Shown: positions 38,101 through 45,334 of the stretch, piece after piece
Position numbering within the stretch: the first letter of the stretch is position 1
Layout of the letters: the number at the start of each line of letters is the position of its first letter
DNA from: Thiothrix caldifontis
GTDB lineage: Bacteria; Pseudomonadota; Gammaproteobacteria; Thiotrichales; Thiotrichaceae
NCBI RefSeq assembly: GCF_900107695.1
Contig: NZ_FNQP01000005.1
Span: forward strand, 62,001 to 126,000
Reading direction: 5' to 3'
DNA: 64,000 nucleotides
Made by a program: the position numbers and the translations under genes
Notes under the pieces: model-generated
The model's input: only the letters and a program-made list of their open reading frames with translations
What the model was told of the DNA's origin: nothing
Database searches by the model: none

Positions 38101-38252
38101 CTGTCAAACGGCTAGCGAAAAATGCCTGGATACGCCTACTGGTGGTCGACCCTGAAACCCATACTGTCCATCTGTTCGGGGATGGCGGCTGGCACGTACA
38201 CCAGCAGCTTGCCACCACCGAACCTACCCGCCTGGAGGAAGCCCTGGCATGA
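35145..38252 (+). CDS. dabA: DabA (DUF2309), beta-CA-like catalytic subunit of the DAB inorganic-carbon pump
   Basis: 1035 residues, the soluble partner of DabB. The zinc site can be placed at Cys460 and Asp462 (LFCIDTRSE), His714 (LLAGHGS) and Cys729 (LDCGACGGNHG). The C-x-D and H-14-C spacings equal those in the characterised H. neapolitanus protein (C351, D353, H524, C539). It hydrates CO2 to bicarbonate vectorially, using DabB-mediated ion flow, to fill the cytosolic bicarbonate pool. ACAGGAGGCATGGC precedes the ATG, which lies in the end of the (frame-corrected) dabB gene. Overlaps the PII-like gene by ATGA. Confidence 0.93.
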   Translation: MNNFLGMKLKIRSMIHMAAEPIPFFWPMRTFIHHNPLHGLEHLPFAEAVAQGSKLFHGRGYLPRSTYQGYLAQGKLDTGVLQAELAAFLNGRDAVAGLDVHGWLLALLTQTRELPQPTFRLAEAADIHALLQGKEPVATPGIGMERLTTHLRQHLLADCPVYEAVDVLYGTQLGEELDTLLIKTCLDFFDEGQSAWGMPGREQGFFQAWRELALHNPPLLQRTRQVRRILAEADTAEGIIAYVLAQLGIPEAQWMAYFTRELARLHGWVGFIRWRSGAKRYYWNQQYPGDLIDFMAIRLTLALALLHSGKLQRRLNNRTALEKMIAERPQETWLRLELHSRQILPVMAHTVERTLSRGKAAEMEAVFATYTRQKRHHEAHQQAAQLQELAQRAGDTARLTSLTLAELQTLLDTLSVCAQHEGMMWLRAMEATAIQHLLGSLSLPAPANDRKRPFAQALFCIDTRSERIRRHLESVGDYQTFGIAGFFGVPVSFMELGKGSELHLCPVILTPQNLVLEMAATGIQDDPAMTALEKAVHELKASVLTPFVTVEAIGLLFGFDMIGKTLAPKGYHNWRKHLHGGHPQTHLLLDKLSRTQADSIIRAAQRAVIVKALELEFKLTPETVTDAAIRELREAALDNASALTECLQHLGLGEGFIKRLQTDYRINTPFAQWQLERLGRIGFTLDEQTHYVTTALRAIGLTDNFSRFVLLAGHGSTSANNPYESALDCGACGGNHGLVSAKVLAQMANKPPVRRRLQEQGISIPDDTWFLPALHNTTTDEVQLLDLERVPATHLMYLDRLRKRLTAASRLCAQERIPTLSLDSHACCKPAAAAACAQRNAVDWSQVRPEWGLSRNAWFVIGRRGLTSAASLDGRAFLHSYDYRVDPRQRLLENILTGPLVVGQWINMEHYFSTVDNQRFGSGSKVNHNVAGRFGVMTGNISDLRTGLPAQTVMKNGKPYHEPIRLIALIEAPFAHAQQAVERVISVKRLAKNAWIRLLVVDPETHTVHLFGDGGWHVHQQLATTEPTRLEEALA

Positions 38253-38581
38253 ACAACCTTACCCTCAGCCCGCTGAAAAAACTCGAAATCATCCTAGAAG
38301 GCGCATACCAGGAATTTGCCACCGACCTGCTCGACCACGCCGGGGTGAAGGGCTACACCATCATCAACAACTTGTCCGGCAAGGGGCGGCAGGGGTTCCA
38401 CGAAGGCCACCTGATGTTCAATGAAGAAGACCTGCTGATCATGATCGTCGCTGCCGTGCCGCCGGAACTGGTGGAACCGATCTTGGGTGGCTTTACCCCG
38501 TTTTTCAGCCAGCATTCCGGGGTGGTGTTTGTCTCTGACATTCAGGTGATGCGGATGGTGAAGTTCAAGGGCGGGGAATAG
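38249..38581 (+). CDS. PII-like regulatory protein associated with DAB
   Basis: 110 residues with the ferredoxin-like PII core (LSPLKKLEIILEGAYQEFATDLLDHAG, GYTIINNLSGKGRQGFHEG, LLIMIVAAVPPELVEPIL, FFSQHSGVVFVSDIQVMRM). It lacks a canonical uridylylated T-loop Tyr of GlnB/GlnK. Such PII-like proteins commonly follow dabA or bicarbonate transporters and are thought to bind adenine nucleotides or bicarbonate to tune uptake. Overlaps dabA by ATGA; last gene of the long operon. Confidence 0.8.
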   Translation: MNNLTLSPLKKLEIILEGAYQEFATDLLDHAGVKGYTIINNLSGKGRQGFHEGHLMFNEEDLLIMIVAAVPPELVEPILGGFTPFFSQHSGVVFVSDIQVMRMVKFKGGE

Positions 38582-38639
38582 GCCGGGCTTCAGGATTTGG
38601 CCGCCACCGGTTCGCCGCTGGCAGGGCATGTCTGGCCGG

Positions 38640-40106
38640 TCATGGATGATGCCCCCCACACGGCAGGCGTAACACCACGCGCGTCCCGTGCCCTGCCTGG
38701 CTGGCGATCGCAATACAGCCGCCGTGTTCCTGAATGATTTCCTGCACGATGTACAAACCCAGCCCCATACCATGTCCGGGTTCGCGGGTAGTGAAAAACG
38801 GCTCGAATATGCGCGGCAGGGTGTCGGGCGGGATGCCGGAGCCGTTGTCTTCGATGCTGATTTCGACCATCGGCTGGCGTTTGCTGAGGTGGCAACCCAA
38901 CTCGCCCACCACTGTGGCGTCCTTGGGCAACGGTGTACCTGAGAAACTGCACGCTTTGGCACTGACATGCAGGCTCAGGTTTTCACCACTTTCCGCTGCA
39001 TTGCGCAACAGGTTGATGAACACTTGCTGCAAACGCTGCGGGTCGGCAGGCAGGGTCAAATCCGGCGGGATGTGGTTTTGCACGGTCGTGCCGGATTTGC
39101 GTACCTGCCCACGGATCAGTAACAGGGTACGTTCCAGCAGGTCGGCAAGGTTGACCGTTTCCAGCCGGGGTTCCTGCCTGCGCCCGAAATCCAGCAGGGC
39201 ATCAACAATCCGGCGGGCGCGTTCGGTTTCGTTGTCGATGGTCTGCGCCCACTCGCGCAGGGATGCATGGTCGGCAGTGTCGAGTTCCTCCAGCAGCAAC
39301 TGGCAGGAGGAGGAAATGTTCGACAGCGGGTTATTGAGTTCGTGGGCAACGCCGGATACCAGCACACCGATGGCTGCGAGCTTTTCCGACTGGATCAGGC
39401 GGCGGCGGCGGGCTTCGAGTTCATCCAGCATCCGGTTGAAAGCTTCGCGCAGGGAAATCATTTCGGTGTTGCGCGAGTCGGTTTCCAGCCGGTCAAAACG
39501 CCCTTCCGCGATGGGGTTGAGGTCTTGCATCAGTTGTTTCACTGGCGTAATAACCGAACGGTCAAGCCGCCAGCCAACCAGCAACAACAGGGCAGCAAAA
39601 ATCCCGATTCCGATAACTTGCGCAGACTTAGCATTTGCTATCGCATGCTGTAACAACTCACGCTCGTGCAGAGCAAGTTTTTCAGTCAGTTGCGACAGGT
39701 GATGCCCTTCAGTACGGATACGGTTTTCTGACCCCAGATCAGCAGGTGATAGCTCAATATAATGGTTTAAGAGGTTCTGGTACTCCTGCAAACCACTGCG
39801 CAACTGTGCCAGTTGTTGTGGTTCGCCTACCGCAGCCAATGCAGCGGGGGAGGCATCCAGTTCCTGTAATGCTAATACTGCGAATTTACTCGCCTCCTGT
39901 CCAGCATTGGGATCTTGGTATAGGAACAGATTTTTTTCTTCACGGCGCATGTCCTGCACGGCAGTTTCGAGACGGGTAATCGCCATACCGTCTTCCATCC
40001 GCTGCTCCAGAAATAGCAAATCCAAGGAAGTAAAGGCAGTGATCCCAACTGCCAACACAGCCAAGGTAGAAAATGCTGTCGTGATTTTTCGGTGAATGCT
40101 GATCAT
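38640..40106 (-). CDS. Membrane sensor histidine kinase, possibly controlling the adjacent hydrogenase
   Basis: 488 residues. An N-terminal membrane segment (about 12-32), a periplasmic helical sensor region (about 33-160, METLET-type four-helix bundle likely), a second membrane segment (about 165-182), a HAMP linker, then the phosphoacceptor domain GVAHELNNPLSNISSSC (His255) and an ATPase domain (NLLRNAAESGE, IEDNGSGIPPDTLPRIFEPF, GMGLGLYIVQEI). GVAHELNNPL is the variant found in NtrB/HupT/HoxJ-type kinases that signal to NtrC-family activators. It is divergent from a sigma-54 promoter before the hydrogenase genes, which supports that idea. No response regulator gene is present nearby. Confidence 0.85.
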   Translation of the reverse strand: MISIHRKITTAFSTLAVLAVGITAFTSLDLLFLEQRMEDGMAITRLETAVQDMRREEKNLFLYQDPNAGQEASKFAVLALQELDASPAALAAVGEPQQLAQLRSGLQEYQNLLNHYIELSPADLGSENRIRTEGHHLSQLTEKLALHERELLQHAIANAKSAQVIGIGIFAALLLLVGWRLDRSVITPVKQLMQDLNPIAEGRFDRLETDSRNTEMISLREAFNRMLDELEARRRRLIQSEKLAAIGVLVSGVAHELNNPLSNISSSCQLLLEELDTADHASLREWAQTIDNETERARRIVDALLDFGRRQEPRLETVNLADLLERTLLLIRGQVRKSGTTVQNHIPPDLTLPADPQRLQQVFINLLRNAAESGENLSLHVSAKACSFSGTPLPKDATVVGELGCHLSKRQPMVEISIEDNGSGIPPDTLPRIFEPFFTTREPGHGMGLGLYIVQEIIQEHGGCIAIASQAGHGTRVVLRLPCGGHHP

Positions 40107-40179
40107 CAGGGTATTTCAGACTGCAACAGAATGTTTCATTATGTAACATACAATAATACGAATAACAACCCATTATAAA

Positions 40180-40226
40180 ACATAAGCTTATGTGAAATTC
40201 ACAAATATTGCGTTGCGACTTGCAAC
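40180..40226. promoter_or_regulatory. Cluster of palindromes, candidate activator sites
   Basis: Three inverted repeats: ACATAAGCTTATGT (40180-40193), TGTGAAATTCACA (40191-40203) and GTTGC-N5-GCAAC (40212-40226). They lie 75-125 bases upstream of the sigma-54 promoter at 40303, the usual distance for enhancer sites of NtrC-type activators, and within 125 bases of the start of the divergent kinase gene. Confidence 0.45.
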
Positions 40227-40302
40227 GGTAGGTATGTGAAGTAAATATTATTGTCCTAATTAATTTTTCCATAAAAACAATAGCTTATATTCAAATTCCA
40301 GT

Positions 40303-40317
40303 TGGCACAGCCCTTGC
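40303..40317 (+). promoter_or_regulatory. Sigma-54 (-24/-12) promoter
   Basis: TGGCACAGCCCTTGC matches the consensus TGGCAC-N5-TTGC with exact spacing, followed by TTT. It directs transcription to the right, toward the 48-codon gene at 40363 and the hydrogenase genes. Requires an NtrC-type activator, not encoded in the window. Confidence 0.75.
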
Positions 40318-40362
40318 TTTCAATCTCTTTAACATTATCAATACTTTAGGAAACTGGCACAA

Positions 40363-40509
40363 ATGTCTGAAAAATTAAACCACCTGACAAGCCTGATGGC
40401 AGATCGTACTGAATCCAGCCCACCTAGGTCTGAACTACGGGAATGCCCGGCACCTTTCATTTTGTTGCTGGTCTTCCTCATGTTGTTTGCCCCGATCTTT
40501 ATTAATTGA
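40363..40509 (+). CDS. 48-residue membrane microprotein
   Basis: MSEKLNHLTSLMADRTESS begins a hydrophilic N-terminus, and the protein ends in one membrane segment, APFILLLVFLMLFAPIFIN. The ATG lies about 46 bases after the sigma-54 promoter with AGGAAACTGG upstream. The first gene behind the promoter, it lies 124 bases before hydB. No family recognised; it may be a small membrane anchor or regulator connected with H2 metabolism, or simply share the promoter. Confidence 0.5.
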   Translation: MSEKLNHLTSLMADRTESSPPRSELRECPAPFILLLVFLMLFAPIFIN

Positions 40510-40633
40510 CACACAAGGAAAACTAATATTAAAACTTTAACCACAGCCCTGAATATATTTGCGCATTGTTAATGACACTTTTAGAGCAAACACACTAAAC
40601 TCAGTGGAAGACTCAAATTGAGCATGTGTAGTC

Positions 40634-41707
40634 ATGAATCATTTTCTTGCGCGGGAAGACTTCCCCCACCTGCTAAGTGCATTAACACAAGCGGGATATG
40701 GTTGTGTTGGCCCGCAAATCCGCCAAGGCGCAATCGTGTTCGACCACTTACACAGCGTCACGCAACTGCCCCAAGGCTGGCAGGATGAGCAACAACCGGC
40801 GCATTACCGCCTACAGCAAACCGATTCGCCTTATTGGTTCAATTGGAGCAATGGTGCATCCGCCATTAAACCGTATACCTTTGCCCCGCAAGAAAACCTG
40901 TGGACAGTGCAACGCGACCAGAGCGGGCGCTTGCGCTTTCAAGCCACCCTGCCACAACCGCAAAAAACCGCCATCATCGGGGTACGTGCCTGTGACCTTG
41001 CCGCACTCGCGCTGCAAGATCAGCACTTTTTACACGGCAAGCATGTCGACCCGTATTACCAAGCACGGCGGGAGAGCTTGCTGCTAATCGGGGTGAATTG
41101 CACCCACGCCGCTGCCACCTGTTTTTGCGTATCAACCGGCGATGGCCCTGACATTCGCCAACCTTACGACCTGTTATTAAGCGAAATTGCGGCAGGTTTT
41201 CTGCTGAGCAGCGGCTCCACAGCAGGCGCGACCCTTGCCGCCCAATTGCCGCTTACCCCCGCCAGTGATGCGCAACAACACACCGCCCAGCAGCGAATGC
41301 AAGCCGCGACCCAGCAGCAGCGCCATTTGCCCGCTAAACCGCCCTTGTTTGCACACCTCGATCACCCGCACTGGCAAACCGTTGGCGCACGCTGTCTGGC
41401 TTGCGGCAACTGCACCAGTGTTTGCCCCACCTGTTTCTGTCATCAAGCGGTGGAAATCCCGGATCTGGATGGCGACACCAGCCGTCATGAACGCCGCTGG
41501 GATTCGTGTTTTCAACCCGGTCACAGCTACATCCACGGCTGGCAAATTCGCAGCAATGCCACCGACTATTACCGCCAATGGCTGACGCACAAACTCGCAG
41601 GCTGGCATGAGCAATTCGGGCGCAGTGGCTGCACGGGTTGCGGGCGCTGCATTAGCTGGTGTCCGGCGGGGATTGATTTGACCGCTGAGGTGGAACAACT
41701 GGTATGA
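40634..41707 (+). CDS. hydB: [NiFe] hydrogenase (group 3b-like) beta subunit, 4Fe-4S protein
   Basis: 357 residues. An N-terminal domain ([18 protein letters not shown]) typical of the sulfhydrogenase/anaerobic sulfite reductase A-type beta subunits, then two ferredoxin clusters: [16 protein letters not shown] (about 256-271) and [14 protein letters not shown] near the end. It passes electrons between the NAD(P)-linked gamma subunit and the hydrogenase core. First of four overlapping subunit genes (ATGA with hydG); no good Shine-Dalgarno is visible before its ATG. Confidence 0.85.
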   Translation: MNHFLAREDFPHLLSALTQAGYGCVGPQIRQGAIVFDHLHSVTQLPQGWQDEQQPAHYRLQQTDSPYWFNWSNGASAIKPYTFAPQENLWTVQRDQSGRLRFQATLPQPQKTAIIGVRACDLAALALQDQHFLHGKHVDPYYQARRESLLLIGVNCTHAAATCFCVSTGDGPDIRQPYDLLLSEIAAGFLLSSGSTAGATLAAQLPLTPASDAQQHTAQQRMQAATQQQRHLPAKPPLFAHLDHPHWQTVGARCLACGNCTSVCPTCFCHQAVEIPDLDGDTSRHERRWDSCFQPGHSYIHGWQIRSNATDYYRQWLTHKLAGWHEQFGRSGCTGCGRCISWCPAGIDLTAEVEQLV

Positions 41708-42540
41708 AACCCAATGATTACTTACCACACGAAGTGCAAATCGTCGCACGGGTGCAAGAAGCCCCGGATATTTTCACCCTACGGCTGCGCTTCACCGATC
41801 TTGCCCACCATGCGCGTTACCACTTTGACGCAGGGCAATTCAATATGCTGTACCTGCATGGGGTGGGCGAAGTCGCGATTTCGATTGCCTCTGACCCGAA
41901 AGACACGCATTTGATTGATCACACCGTGCGGGTTGTGGGGCGTGTCACCAAAGCATTGGCGCAATTGCAAACCGGTGATTATTTGGGGTTGCGCGGCCCT
42001 TTCGGGCGAGGGTGGCCGATGGCAGCGGCGCAAGGGCGCGATGTCTTGCTGATTACCGGCGGCTTGGGTTGTGCGCCGGTGGTATCGGTGGTGCATTATG
42101 TATTGCGGCGACGCGCCCATTACGCCCGCCTAGTCATTATGCAAGGGGTGAAACACACCCACGATTTGATTTGGCGCAGGCAATACGACACCTGGGCGGC
42201 AGCTCCCAATACCCAAGTATTGCTCACGGCTGACCAAACCGGGCAAGGCTGGCCGTTCAACACTGGGCTAGTCACGCAATTGATTGGGCAAGCGCAATTC
42301 GACCCCGCCAATGCGGTCGCCATGTTGTGTGGCCCGGAAGGGATGATGCGAGCCACCGCCCAGGCGTTGCAGGAACGCGGTTTGCCCGACCATGACATCT
42401 GGTTGAGCATGGAACGCAATATGCACTGCGCCGTCGGGCATTGCGGGCATTGCCAATTCGGCAGCAGCTTTATCTGCAAAGACGGCCCGGTTTACCCGTT
42501 ACCAGAAATCAGCCACCTGTTAGGGGTGAAGGGGTTTTGA
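41704..42540 (+). CDS. hydG: [NiFe] hydrogenase (group 3b-like) gamma subunit, FAD/NAD(P)-binding
   Basis: 278 residues of the ferredoxin-NADP reductase fold: [16 protein letters not shown] (flavin site), [32 protein letters not shown] (nucleotide site), and a C-terminal 2Fe-2S site with [21 protein letters not shown]. It exchanges electrons with NAD(P)+/NAD(P)H, so the complex can provide reductant for CO2 fixation. Overlaps hydB by ATGA and is 1 base from hydD. Confidence 0.87.
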   Translation: MKPNDYLPHEVQIVARVQEAPDIFTLRLRFTDLAHHARYHFDAGQFNMLYLHGVGEVAISIASDPKDTHLIDHTVRVVGRVTKALAQLQTGDYLGLRGPFGRGWPMAAAQGRDVLLITGGLGCAPVVSVVHYVLRRRAHYARLVIMQGVKHTHDLIWRRQYDTWAAAPNTQVLLTADQTGQGWPFNTGLVTQLIGQAQFDPANAVAMLCGPEGMMRATAQALQERGLPDHDIWLSMERNMHCAVGHCGHCQFGSSFICKDGPVYPLPEISHLLGVKGF

Positions 42541-42541
42541 C

Positions 42542-43201
42542 ATGCCACTGCCAACGGTTGCGGTACACAAATTTTCCTCGTGTGATGGCTGTCAGTTAGC
42601 CTTATTGAATGCGGGGGAGGCGCTGTTACAACTGGCGCAACGGGTCAATATCGTGCATTTCGCCGAAGCGGGCATGTTGGCTGAAACCGCGCTGGTTGAT
42701 ATTGCCTTGGTGGAAGGCAGCATTAATACCAACCACGATGTGCAACGCATTCGGGAAGTCCGTGCCAACAGCCGCTATTTAATCACGATGGGCGCGTGTG
42801 CCACGGCGGGCGGGGTGCAAGCTTTGCGCAATTTGCAGGACGCGCAGGGCTGGCATCAAGCCATTTACGCCCACCCCGAATACCTCGATAGCCTTGACAC
42901 CGCCACTGCGATTGCCCAACACGTCAAAGTCGATCTGGAATTGTGGGGTTGCCCGGTCAATACCCAGCAAGTGCTGCAAGCGCTTAGCAGTTTAGTGCAC
43001 GGCGCAACCCCCGCCATCCCTCAAGAAAAAGTCTGTGCCGAATGCAAACGCCGAGGCAATGTGTGCGTGTTGGTGTCCGAAGGCAAACCGTGCTTAGGGC
43101 CAAGTACGCACGCCGGTTGCGGGGCGATTTGCCCAGCATTTGGGCGCGGTTGTTACGGCTGCTACGGCCCGCAAGGAGTGATTTATGCCGGAATCCCGTA
43201 A
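42542..43201 (+). CDS. hydD: [NiFe] hydrogenase (group 3b-like) small (delta) subunit
   Basis: 219 residues. FSSCDGCQLALLNAG gives the proximal cluster CxxC motif, LVEGSINTNHDVQRIREVR and LITMGACATAGGVQALRN follow, and Cys residues near WGCPVNTQ and EKVCAECKRRGNVC, CLGPSTHAGCGAICPAFGRG hold further Fe-S clusters. It is the NuoB-like small subunit. Its 3' end overlaps the hydA start by 17 bases. Confidence 0.88.
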   Translation: MPLPTVAVHKFSSCDGCQLALLNAGEALLQLAQRVNIVHFAEAGMLAETALVDIALVEGSINTNHDVQRIREVRANSRYLITMGACATAGGVQALRNLQDAQGWHQAIYAHPEYLDSLDTATAIAQHVKVDLELWGCPVNTQQVLQALSSLVHGATPAIPQEKVCAECKRRGNVCVLVSEGKPCLGPSTHAGCGAICPAFGRGCYGCYGPQGVIYAGIP

Positions 43202-44483
43202 GCTCAGCATTCGCGTTCCCATTCTCACCCGCGTGGAAGGCGAAGGGGCGCTGGAACTCGACATTGATAACGGTGCGATTACCCACCTTAAATTCAGCAT
43301 TTTCGAGCCGCCGCGCTTGTTTGAAAAACTGCTGGAAGGCCGCGATTGTCAGGAAGTACCCGACATTACCGCCCGCATTTGTGGCATTTGCCCGGTGGCG
43401 TATCAAATGAGCGCCGTACATGCGGCTGAAATGGCGTTTGGCGTGACCATCAGCCCCTGGGCGCGGGATTTACGGCGTTTGCTGTATTGCGGGGAATGGC
43501 TTCAGAGCCATGCCTTGCACATTCATTTGCTGGCAGCACCGGACTTTTTGGGGTTTGACTCCGCGTTGGCAATGGCAAAAATTTTTCCCCATGTGGTCAA
43601 GCGTGGGCTGACGTTGCAAGGTTTGGGCAATCGCCTGATGCGAGTGATTGGCGGGCGTTCGGTGCATCCGGTGAATACCTGTGTCGGCGGGTTTTATGCC
43701 GCACCGCCGGTCGCCGAAATGCAGGCATTGCGGGTGGAACTGGCTGCCGCGCAGGAAGAGGCTTACGAATTGGTGCGCTGGGTGGCGCGTTTGCCGATGC
43801 CTGCTGATGAGCAGGATTTTGTATCAGTCGCCTTGCAACACCCCGATGAATACCCATTCAATGAGGGGCGGATTGTGTCTGATGCAGGGTTGGCAATTGA
43901 CAGCGCGGACTACGCCCAGCATTTTGAGGAATTTCAAGTACCGCATTCCACCGCGCTACACGCGCATTTGCACGGCAAGGCGTATTTGGTGGGGCCATTG
44001 GCACGGGTCAATGTGTTGCATGAGCAATTGCCCGCGCATTTGCTGGCGCTACTGGCAGGCAGCGGGGTGCAATTCCCCAGCCGCAATATGTTCCACAGCA
44101 TGGCAGCACGGGCGCTGGAAATCGCTTACTGCATTGATGAAGCCTTGCGCTTATTGGACAGTTACACCCTGCCCGACCAGCCGTATGTTGCGTTTACACC
44201 GCGTGAAAGTACCGGGTTTGGTTGCACCGAAGCACCACGCGGAATGTTGTGGCATCGCTATGATTTTCATGCCGATGGCACGGTGAAAACCGCGCGGATT
44301 GTGCCGCCCACCAGCCAGAATCAGGCACGGATGGAGCAGGATTTGCACCAGTCGTTACACGCTTTCGGGCTGGACAATGACGATGCGGCACTGCGCTTGC
44401 GGGCAGAGCAGGTGATCCGCAATTACGACCCGTGCATTTCGTGTGCCACGCATTTTTTGCGGCTGAAGGTCACGCGCACGTGA
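43185..44483 (+). CDS. hydA: [NiFe] hydrogenase (group 3b-like) large catalytic (alpha) subunit
   Basis: 432 residues. The four Ni-binding cysteines are Cys66/Cys69 in ARICGICPVAYQ and Cys417/Cys420 in DPCISCATH near the C-terminus; the short tail after His (FLRLKVTRT) would be removed by the maturation protease encoded next. RVEGEGALELDI at the N-terminus is the usual hydrogenase start. The set HydB-G-D-A without F420 or membrane subunits fits bidirectional NADP-linked group 3b enzymes (sulfhydrogenase I type). AAGGAGTGATTT precedes the ATG. Overlaps the protease gene by GTGA. Confidence 0.9.
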   Translation: MPESRKLSIRVPILTRVEGEGALELDIDNGAITHLKFSIFEPPRLFEKLLEGRDCQEVPDITARICGICPVAYQMSAVHAAEMAFGVTISPWARDLRRLLYCGEWLQSHALHIHLLAAPDFLGFDSALAMAKIFPHVVKRGLTLQGLGNRLMRVIGGRSVHPVNTCVGGFYAAPPVAEMQALRVELAAAQEEAYELVRWVARLPMPADEQDFVSVALQHPDEYPFNEGRIVSDAGLAIDSADYAQHFEEFQVPHSTALHAHLHGKAYLVGPLARVNVLHEQLPAHLLALLAGSGVQFPSRNMFHSMAARALEIAYCIDEALRLLDSYTLPDQPYVAFTPRESTGFGCTEAPRGMLWHRYDFHADGTVKTARIVPPTSQNQARMEQDLHQSLHAFGLDNDDAALRLRAEQVIRNYDPCISCATHFLRLKVTRT

Positions 44484-44932
44484 AAACCGCCATTATCGGC
44501 ATCGGCTCACCGTTTGGGGATGATCAAGCAGGCTGGCTGGCGCTGGATGCGTTGCAACAAGAAACGTGGGTGAAAGCGCAGGAGGCAGCAGGCATCCTGA
44601 CACTGCAAAAACTGGATCGCCCCGGCATGAGCTTACTGGAACACTGGCACGGTTATGACCATGTGATGCTGATTGATGCAGTCATTTCCACCCAACATGC
44701 GCCGGGGATGCTCTTCAAGCTCCAGCCAGAGGAATTAGCGTTACTTGAATTCCCCACTTCATCCCACGGCTTTGGTATTGCAGAAGTGCTGGCGCTGGGA
44801 GAAACCTTGGGATTATTACCCAAACAACTCGACATCTGGGGTGTCGCGGTGCCATTTCACAACGTTGACTCAAATTCCCTTACCACTGGAATTATCTGTA
44901 CTGGTGTAGCTGACGTTCTTGATTGGAAATAA
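44480..44932 (+). CDS. Hydrogenase maturation endopeptidase (HybD/HycI family)
   Basis: 150 residues starting with GTG at 44480, overlapping the hydA stop as GTGA. GIGSPFGDDQAGW is the N-terminal motif of the family with the Ni-sensing Asp/Glu, LDRPGMSLLEHW and VMLIDAVIS give the second acidic ligand, and SSHGFGIAEVLALGETL holds the conserved His. It trims the C-terminus of HydA after nickel insertion. Its 3' end overlaps the convergent XRE gene by 76 bases. Confidence 0.85.
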   Translation: MKTAIIGIGSPFGDDQAGWLALDALQQETWVKAQEAAGILTLQKLDRPGMSLLEHWHGYDHVMLIDAVISTQHAPGMLFKLQPEELALLEFPTSSHGFGIAEVLALGETLGLLPKQLDIWGVAVPFHNVDSNSLTTGIICTGVADVLDWK

Positions 44933-45135
44933 ATATCCAGTAATACAGGAACGGATATGCGCAAAATAGCCGCCACCTTGATCAGGGTAGACACTTTCGC
45001 TTCCTGGATTTCGGCACGCATTAACTTGTGCCACGTCTGCCGGGATAACCCCGAACGTGTGGCAGCGTCTTTCATGCTGATATTTAAGGTTTTCATCCGA
45101 CGTTGCACATAGCTTGCTAGATCTATTGCTGACAT
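44857..45135 (-). CDS. XRE-type DNA-binding protein, short paralogue
   Basis: 92 residues. The N-terminal 70 contain a helix-turn-helix: SAIDLASYVQRRMKTLNI, DAATRSGLSRQTWHKLMRAE, KVSTLIKVAAIL. This matches the gene at 47341-47952 closely (SRQTWHKLLRAEIGEARLST), but the Ig-like domain of that paralogue is missing; the reading frame instead runs 76 bases into the convergent hydrogenase protease gene. GAGGGGTGACCAA precedes the ATG at 45135, much as CATTGAGGG precedes the paralogue. It looks like a truncated duplicate; function uncertain. Confidence 0.6.
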   Translation of the reverse strand: MSAIDLASYVQRRMKTLNISMKDAATRSGLSRQTWHKLMRAEIQEAKVSTLIKVAAILRISVPVLLDIYFQSRTSATPVQIIPVVREFESTL

Positions 45136-45238
45136 TTGGTCACCCCTCAATGACACTCAGAACCTTGGTATCAGTGTCACTATTTGGCAGGGGCGTAACA
45201 AGGTGGGAATTTCCACCCTTGACAGCATGAAGATACGT

Positions 45239-45334
45239 CTATAGATGATTCAACAATTGGAGTAATCCAATTTTTCTCCGTATTTAGCAGAAATACCGGG
45301 TAAGTGATCGGGTAGGGTTTGAAACAGTTACCAT
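45239..45334 (-). pseudogene. Remnant of a LuxR-type helix-turn-helix (3' part of a split luxR gene)
   Basis: On the minus strand this reads M-VTVSNPTRSLTRYFC-stop-IRRKIGLLQLLNHL-stop. IRRK-x-G is the C-terminal part of LuxR helix-turn-helix domains (compare NIRRKFG in LasR), and TVSN parallels the TVISN at which the LuxR-like protein of 46676-47344 is cut. Orientation and order agree with one gene interrupted by the TnpB element. The in-frame TAA shows that it is decayed. The rest of 45136-45470 holds no other gene that I can see. Confidence 0.4.
45310..45324 (+). repeat. Left copy of direct repeat flanking the TnpB element
   Basis: GGGTAGGGTTTGAAA here matches GGGTAGGTTTGAAA at 46694-46707, apart from one G. 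Both copies fall in luxR-derived sequence on either side of tnpB. Confidence 0.5.

Noticed and set aside
38294..38968. 224-codon minus-strand frame over the PII-like gene and kinase end
   Set aside because: Lies antisense to the PII-like gene and out of frame with the kinase, both of which have clear family motifs.
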